NCBI RefSeq assembly: GCF_932274485.2
Contig: NC_065879.2
Span: 46,610,936-46,674,935 of the forward strand
Source of the DNA: Patella vulgata
Lineage: Eukaryota; Mollusca; Gastropoda; Patellidae
Direction: 5' to 3'
Length of the DNA stretch: 64,000 nt
Made by a program: the position numbers and the translations under genes. The notes below the pieces were generated by a model. It was not told where the DNA came from. It saw only the letters and a program-made list of their open reading frames with translations, and made no database searches. Each line of letters starts with the position of its first letter. Within the stretch, counting starts at the first letter, position 1. This document shows, piece after piece, positions 58,501-64,000 of this stretch.

Positions 58501-59266
58501 GTAAGAACTATTAACGTTTTATAATCTCTGTGGTATATACTAGAAGACACCTGAGGGTTAAGATGGTTTGAAATGGTAGAAACTTCATGTATGCCCAAAT
58601 ATAAGGATTAGCTACCTTGGATGATTTAAAGCTTGCAAAGTCGTAAGTTCAGTACCTGTCCAACCTTTGAGATTTCTATTGGTTTTCAACCCCCCCCCCC
58701 TCCTCCACTGTATCCCTAGTCTATACGATGATTGAAATCACTTCCGACCCATGTGGTTTTTGTCCCATAGTCGCGCCCCGTCCTTACCCCCGCACAGCGA
58801 AACAGTTGTCCAAGTGGCACCCTATGCACTTATTTAGAGGTGTACAGTGCTAGAATTCAATGTTTTACTAACATTTAAGATGATTATCATTTATATCTAC
58901 ATTATCGAATGTGCTGCCATTAATTTTTGGGCATCGTACCGCCTCCCTACAACCCACCCCCGGTCCCGGCGCAAAACAAAACATTTATTTAAGAGAATCC
59001 TATAAACTTTTTATTTAGAGATGTAATGAGCTATAAAATAATCATCACCATTATCACATTTCCACCCAATTTAAGACATTGTACCCACTCCATCCCTATC
59101 CCCCATCCCCGTATCTCGGAAAAGCCCCCTCAAACACCTAGAAACGAAATCTACACAAAAAGATGCTCTAGAAAAACCTGATATCCCCCCTTGAGGCACC
59201 GGACTAATACTGGAAGTAGTTGAAGTACGAATTAATGAATGTTCTAAGGCAGTGTTTTATTTTCAG
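58501..59266 (+). other. Pappalysin intron (phase 2)
   Basis: A 766 bp intron from GTAAGA to TTTTATTTTCAG. It contains a C-run near 58691 and no other feature. Confidence 0.9.
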
Positions 59267-59412
59267 GGGGTATATGAGCATAATAGAACTCAAGGAAATA
59301 CTTCAGTTTGACAGTACCTCACACTTAAATATATTTTTCGTTGCCTGGACCACAGATAAATTAATTGGTGTTGCCACGTTTCCATGGGATAAACACGTTT
59401 TCACAATACAAG
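59267..59412 (+). CDS. Pappalysin-like, next exon (start of protease domain)
   Basis: A 146 bp exon; AG from the previous exon plus G restores Arg. It reads RGYMSIIELKEILQFDST, then SHLNIFFVAWTTDKLIGVAT and FPWDKHVF, matching the PAPP-A stretch between the LNR pair and the zinc site (family: THLNIFF, GVATWPWDK). The donor is CAAG|GTAGAC, phase 1. The next exon should carry HExxHxxGxxH. I do not find it between 59413 and 64000, so the gene continues outside the window. Confidence 0.92.
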
Positions 59413-59421
59413 GTAGACTTT

Positions 59422-59513
59422 TATTTTATTCTGTCCATTTTAACCACGATTCCATGCGTTGGTGGGTTATTTTATTCTGTCCATTTTAACCACGATTCCA
59501 TGCGTTGGTGGGT
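59422..59513. repeat. 46 bp tandem duplication in the intron
   Basis: Two perfect adjacent copies (59422-59467 and 59468-59513) of a unit starting TATTTTATTCTGTCCATTTT. They begin nine bases past the exon boundary, so the splice donor is not duplicated. Confidence 0.95.
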
Positions 59514-59639
59514 CGTAAGACATGTAATATCAAGTGGTAGTCATAAATGTGACGTGAATCGCTAGTAGGAGGCATAAAATACAAAAAGAGGTTTTGACTG
59601 ATTATCCTCCGGGAATTTGCATATATTTAAGGGAATAAA

Positions 59640-59840
59640 CGAATTGAGCCGGACAATTCAATCAAATTGGCGAGGGCGCGAGAAAACGAGAAATACCCAA
59701 AGGCGAGGGAGCGGGAAGTCGGGGATTTTGAAAAGCGAGAAGTCGAGAAAACGAGAAGTCGAGAAAGCGAGAAGTCGAAGGCCAGAGTAGGAGAGTACGA
59801 GAACGCGAGAAAACTAGGCGAGAATTTGCACATATTTAAA
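59640..59840 (+). repeat. GAGAAGTCGAGAAAGC-type purine-rich repeat, copy 1
   Basis: It starts with CGAATTGAGCCGGACAATTC, then runs as degenerate repeats of GCGAGAAGTCGAGAAA, ending CTAGGCGAGAATTTG. The frame is open and reads as Arg/Glu/Lys-rich (59667-59852), but this follows from the composition. The pattern recurs at 60345. Confidence 0.85.
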
Positions 59841-60344
59841 GTAGCTCTCTAACATAATATCATCCAAAGTCATCGACATTGAAAACACGAATTATTTGTC
59901 AATTTAAATCAAGATTGATGTTGTGATCTTACCGGGAAAGGAAGGGCTTCTGATATCCAATATTTAAGACAAAATAAACATTTTACCATTAGTACACGAA
60001 TCGTGTACCATATTGCGTTTCAGCGTCATTTGTAACAAGGGGCTCGAAGAACGAAGCTAGACATATTCCACAAGTCGTGTCAACCGGTGACGTCATATTC
60101 TTATCTGGAGAGTATGCGCAATAACTACTATCGGTGTAGACTGGAATAACCAGACGCTAGAGATTGCCATTCGATTGAGACTTCTGGCGTATTTCGCCGA
60201 ATATAAATGATTTGAAATTAGAGTAAAAACGGAAAAGATTGAATGTAAATCAGTTTATATACATTCATGTTACATTATTATATGGGTTGCAACCCATTTG
60301 TGTCAATTTCTAGGTCTCAAATATTAGCGATTTACCTCCTTTAT

Positions 60345-60600
60345 TGGCATAAACGAATTGAACCGGACAATTCCATCAATTTGGCGCGGGCGCGAGAACG
60401 GGAAAAGTCGACAAATACCCAAGGGCGAGAACGCGAGAAATCGAGGATATGCAAAAGCGAGAAGTCAGAGCTAGAAGTCGAGAAAGCGAGAAGTCGAACG
60501 GCAGAGTACGAGAAAGCAGGGAAACTGGGCGAGAATGCGAGATTTTTTTTCCTGGGCTCCTCGCTCCCCATCTTCTCGCTTTCTCTCATTTGAAAACTTA
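60345..60600 (+). repeat. GAGAAGTCGAGAAAGC-type purine-rich repeat, copy 2
   Basis: Same leader (CGAATTGAACCGGACAATTC) and the same repeating core as copy 1, in the same orientation about 700 bp away, ending CTGGGCGAGAATGCGA. Confidence 0.85.
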
Positions 60601-60655
60601 AAAGGAACGGCTTAAGGGATGTATTTCGACAGATTGTCTCAAAAACAAATAAAAA

Positions 60656-60694
60656 TGAAATGAAATAGGGTTTAACGCCCTACTGTTCTGTCTC
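60656..60694 (-). repeat. SINE tail fragment
   Basis: ATGAAATGAAATAGGGTTTA and ACGCCCTACTGTTCTG match the 3' tail of the tRNA-derived SINE (minus orientation). Confidence 0.75.
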
Positions 60695-60749
60695 CAAAAC
60701 ACCTTTCATTCAATCAGTTTTCTAAAATGAACTAAAGATCATAAATGAT

Positions 60750-61425
60750 GGTGCTGGATCAGTAGATTCACATAAAAACTGCAGTTTTCAATCCGGCATC
60801 AGTAGATTCACATAAAAACTGCAGTTTTAAATCTCTTCAAAACAAACTAAAGAAATCATAAATGAGGATTTCTAAGCAGGGGATTCACATAAAAACTGCA
60901 CTTTCTCCTTATTTTTCGACATTGACAAAAGAGCCGATTTTATTCAGACTTGAATCTAAAAAAAAAATCAACAGATTTTAAACATGTGTATCTACAAAAT
61001 ATCTAGCAGTTGAACTAATGAAATGAAATGTGTTTGGAAGATATTCTGTAAATTTACATCCTTAAAAACTGCTTTTTGAAATTAACATCAGAACATCGAA
61101 AAACAAGGAGAAAGGGCAGTTAGTTTTATTATTTTAATATAAGTAAATGTTTTACTTGTTTTTTCGTTATTCGCAAAAATCGAAAAACAAATCGAAAGAG
61201 TAGTTTTTAGGTGAATCTACTGCTTGGACACCAACATTCATAATTTCTTCAGTTAATTTTCAAAACTGATTTAATGAAATGGGTTTCTCCTTTATTCTCT
61301 GTATATTTATCTATGTATGTGAATCCACTGCTCAGGTATCCTGAAACATGCTTTCTTCAGTTTTTCAAAACTAATTTAATGGAATGGTGACTTTCTTCAG
61401 TTTTTCAAAACTAATTTAATAGAAT
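60750..61425. repeat. Repeat with GTGAATCCACTGCTC motif, inverted block
   Basis: AGTAGATTCACATAAAAACT occurs twice in tandem (60769 and 60801), with a variant near 60888. The opposite orientation appears near 61210 and 61320. A 40 bp tandem duplication (CTTTCTTCAGTTTTTCAAAA) lies at about 61350-61425. Related copies in the other orientation begin at 63297. Confidence 0.65.
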
Positions 61426-61515
61426 GGTGGCTCAGTGAGCATAACATGACGTTGACTTTCTAACGTGGAAGAATCGTGTCCGATCCCTGTATGGGCCGAG
61501 ACAGTTCCTCTGGAG
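61425..61515 (+). repeat. tRNA-like SINE head, second family
   Basis: GTGGCTCAGTGAGCATAACA is followed by GTGTCCGATCCCTGTATGGG, an A-box/B-box spacing like a tRNA-derived promoter but unlike the first SINE family. Nothing after it matches a known copy in the window. Confidence 0.45.
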
Positions 61516-63290
61516 GCAGACCACCATTAAATTTCACCATCTCGGTACCCACAAATTGTAGTTCGTCTATTTATAGCAATTCTCTCTGTGTCGCTTTTCT
61601 CCCCTTTTGCATGCCCATTTATTTTGATTTTTTGGTCTAGAAGTAGAATGAATGAAGAGGATTTGAATTAACATTTTCTACCAGGTTTTGGTAAATATTC
61701 ATGATTTTGAGGCGGAAGGATAACGGGGCTATCAGGTTGGCTACGGTGATATGTACGGCAACTAGTTACATGTTTTTAGTATGCTTCTTCAAGTTTGTGT
61801 ATCTCAAAATTTTGGTGGTCAACCTCATACAAATTTTAGTGCAAAGACATGGCCATTTGTTCATCTGTCTGTAGTGAAAAGCATTCAGCCCAACGAAAAT
61901 TTGGCAAAAGTTGGAGGTGGGCAAAAAGGCCAGAATTAACATTGAAGTCAATGGGGAAATTAATGGTGGTCTGCCTTCTGTATGGAAACAACCTAACAGT
62001 GGATGAGAGGCCTATATTTGATGATATGATCTCCAAATTGTCAGAAAATGTGATATATGACATTTTGATAATAAAAAAAAGTGAAATGGTAAAATTTCAA
62101 AAATATTTGACAAATTTGTGAGGGGCAATTTTGATTTTAGTCAAAATTTTGTGATTTTCAGTGTTTATTTACTTTTCAAAATTAGTGGAAAAATTTTTAA
62201 TGTATAATTTTTACTTTTTCTGCATCATAAAGGTTAGACGGGAAGAAAATATCATAATTTCACTCAATTTTGCCTAAAAATCATGATAAGTTGTCTGAAA
62301 TTCCTCTGTTTACCCACAATATTGCTGTCAAAATTTTAATTATTCATCTGTTGTCAAATGAACCAAAATGTCTTGCATGTCTTTATTTTCATTGTTAAAT
62401 AACTTGGAAAGGATCTATGTGTTTGTCAGATATTGAAAAAGTATCCATGTGTTTATCAGAAATTTAAAAATTAAGAAATTTAGTCTAATTATGTATGGCT
62501 GAGGTATGTTAGAATTTTCAAAACATTAGTGAACTGCATTTTGCTGCTGTGTTCCTCTGACTTAACACAATTTTAATCTTTCAAAACCTGAAATTGTCGC
62601 ATTTCCCTTCTCGAGAAAGTAAAATCTATGTGTTTGCAGGGAAATTTCTCTGTCTTCATTTCATTTAGACTGGCTGAACCTCCCCACCCCACCCCTTTTC
62701 TTGAACATGATATTTGGATATTTAATTGAACATTTGTTGACTCCAAATTAGCAGTAATTGGATTTTGTGATTTTGTAAGTGATTTTATTTGTCAAAAACA
62801 AATAGTCACATATAAGATTTCAAGGATTTCTAAGACTTGGCCAAACATGTAGACCTATGACATTTCTTCCAAATGAGTCCACACCCCAAAAAGGATATGT
62901 TGTAGATGTGTGTTTTGCAGCTGAATGTTTTACATTTTGGATGTAAATGTATTATTTGTTGTGATCTTTTAAAATGTGGCACTTACAGAGCAATAAAATA
63001 TTAATTAATAGCCTTTTCATACGATGAATTATGTCATAATACTCATAACTCCCTTTTTCCACTTCATTTTGTCAGGAAATTGATGTAAAGATTAAAACAA
63101 CTTGCTTCCACAAAATATTTACACTATGTAATTTCAAGGATACCTATGATTGTTGAAGTAGTTTAAATACTGAAATATTCCCATTTTTGAAAAAAAAAAT
63201 AGTGCTTTGTGACCTTTTTATTAGAGTGGCTGGTTATCACCTAAATACAGCATTTGTTTTACATTTATCAATCCATATTTTAATAAATAA
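61516..63290. other. No gene recognised (probable pappalysin intron)
   Basis: AT-rich sequence downstream of the second pappalysin exon. No HExxH-bearing frame and no convincing exon on either strand. Confidence 0.55.
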
Positions 63291-63296
63291 AGGATA

Positions 63297-64000
63297 AACT
63301 GCAGTTTTATGTGAATCCACTGCTCAGCCATCCACATTTATGATTGTATTAGCTCGTTTTAGAAAATTGACATTCTGTAGATGTACATCCTTACAATCGG
63401 ATTTTTAGAGATTCAAATCTGAATATTGAAAAACGAGCTAACCGTTTTTCGATACTCTCCAATATCTAAAAAAAGAAAAAGAAATAAAAAAGAGGAGAAA
63501 GTACAGTTTTTATGTGAATCCATCGCAGTCTGTTTCACAGAGGTATTGGGAAAACTGTACTTCTTCTTAGTGTTTATCGTCCGCATCCACCGAGGTTGAT
63601 ATCGCAGACAAGTTGTCTTATTTTTATTATCGTAGCGCACGCACAGGGGTCTTTCATATTGCAGGAAACCGGAGTAAACCTACGAGGCTGATAAGGCTCC
63701 TCTATCTCCAAGCCACATAAGACGTAGTAATGTAAACTGGTCTGGACAGAATGGTGCCTTTTACTCATTTTATTACCCATTTACACTAAATAGGAACAAT
63801 TTTTTTTTATCCAGATATACTTTATTTATTATTTTTTTTAATACTCTAGAATGTTCTAGAATTTAATTTGCGGAAGGAAAAAAGTTAATATTGTGAGCTA
63901 ATTAACTCGCACCGATGTCATCCCTCTCAGCGAATATTCACAACTGGTTAGTGTGAACCCACTGATCAAGCATCATCACATATACTCTTTAAAAAAAAGT
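63297..64000. repeat. GTGAATCCACTGCTC-type repeat, right block
   Basis: GTGAATCCACTGCTCAG occurs near 63313, with variants near 63511 and 63950. GACATTCTGTAGATGTACATCC (63369) resembles 61040-61065. Inside, 63570-63615 shares ATATCGCAGACAA and flanking bases with 56945-56985. The block runs off the window. Confidence 0.55.

Noticed and set aside
59667-59852. Arg/Glu-rich protein
   Set aside because: It follows from a purine-rich simple repeat that recurs at 60.35 kb.

Overview
The window is eukaryotic and reads as AT-rich, transposon-dense DNA from an invertebrate, most likely a mollusc or another lophotrochozoan. The support is one clearly recognisable host gene (a pappalysin-type metzincin with GT/AG introns), BEL/Pao and Ty3/Gypsy fossils, a Tc1 transposon, and tRNA-derived SINEs with an ATTTC-repeat tail. 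The species cannot be fixed from the sequence alone. No operons, rRNA genes, functional tRNA genes or CRISPR arrays are present.

Layout. 1-7 kb: dispersed repeats (family R, named here), a tandemised SINE core and a degenerate repeat field rich in CACTTCCGGT. 7-11 kb: an intact SINE with perfect target-site duplications (TSDs) and an envelope-like fossil. 11-16.7 kb: arrays of about 150 bp units, interrupted by a 3,015 bp inverted-repeat element with an 8 bp TSD. 16.8-27.3 kb: several family R copies in both orientations, arrays of a 50 bp palindromic unit, and diverged tandem repeats. 27.3-31.5 kb: a second long inverted-repeat element carrying a SINE. 32-37 kb: a family R copy abutting a broken BEL/Pao element. 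37.4-41 kb: a mobile family made of roughly 160 bp units, a SINE, a nearly intact Tc1 element inside a minisatellite, and a perfect 85 bp foldback. 41.6-44.5 kb: a broken Gypsy element whose integrase precedes RNase H, as in the Gmr1 group. 44.5-47.7 kb: a LINE mosaic with an internal duplication. 48-53.5 kb: mostly non-coding, with repeat fragments and microsatellites. 53.5-55.1 kb: a Myb/SANT-like gene, apparently frameshifted, with a plausible promoter and a polyA signal. 55-64 kb: the pappalysin locus on the + strand. Two exons are secure and one upstream exon is possible; the catalytic-site exon lies beyond the window.

How the pieces relate. Only the pappalysin gene is a confident host gene, and the Myb/SANT-like locus is a second candidate. 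Nearly everything else is mobile DNA or its tandem derivatives, and many nestings can be read directly: SINE in inverted-repeat element, inverted-repeat element in satellite array, Tc1 in minisatellite, SINE in duplicated LINE. The strongest leads are the two inverted-repeat families with tandem interiors, the 150-160 bp unit family with a shared terminus, and the palindromic-unit arrays whose loop differs by locus.
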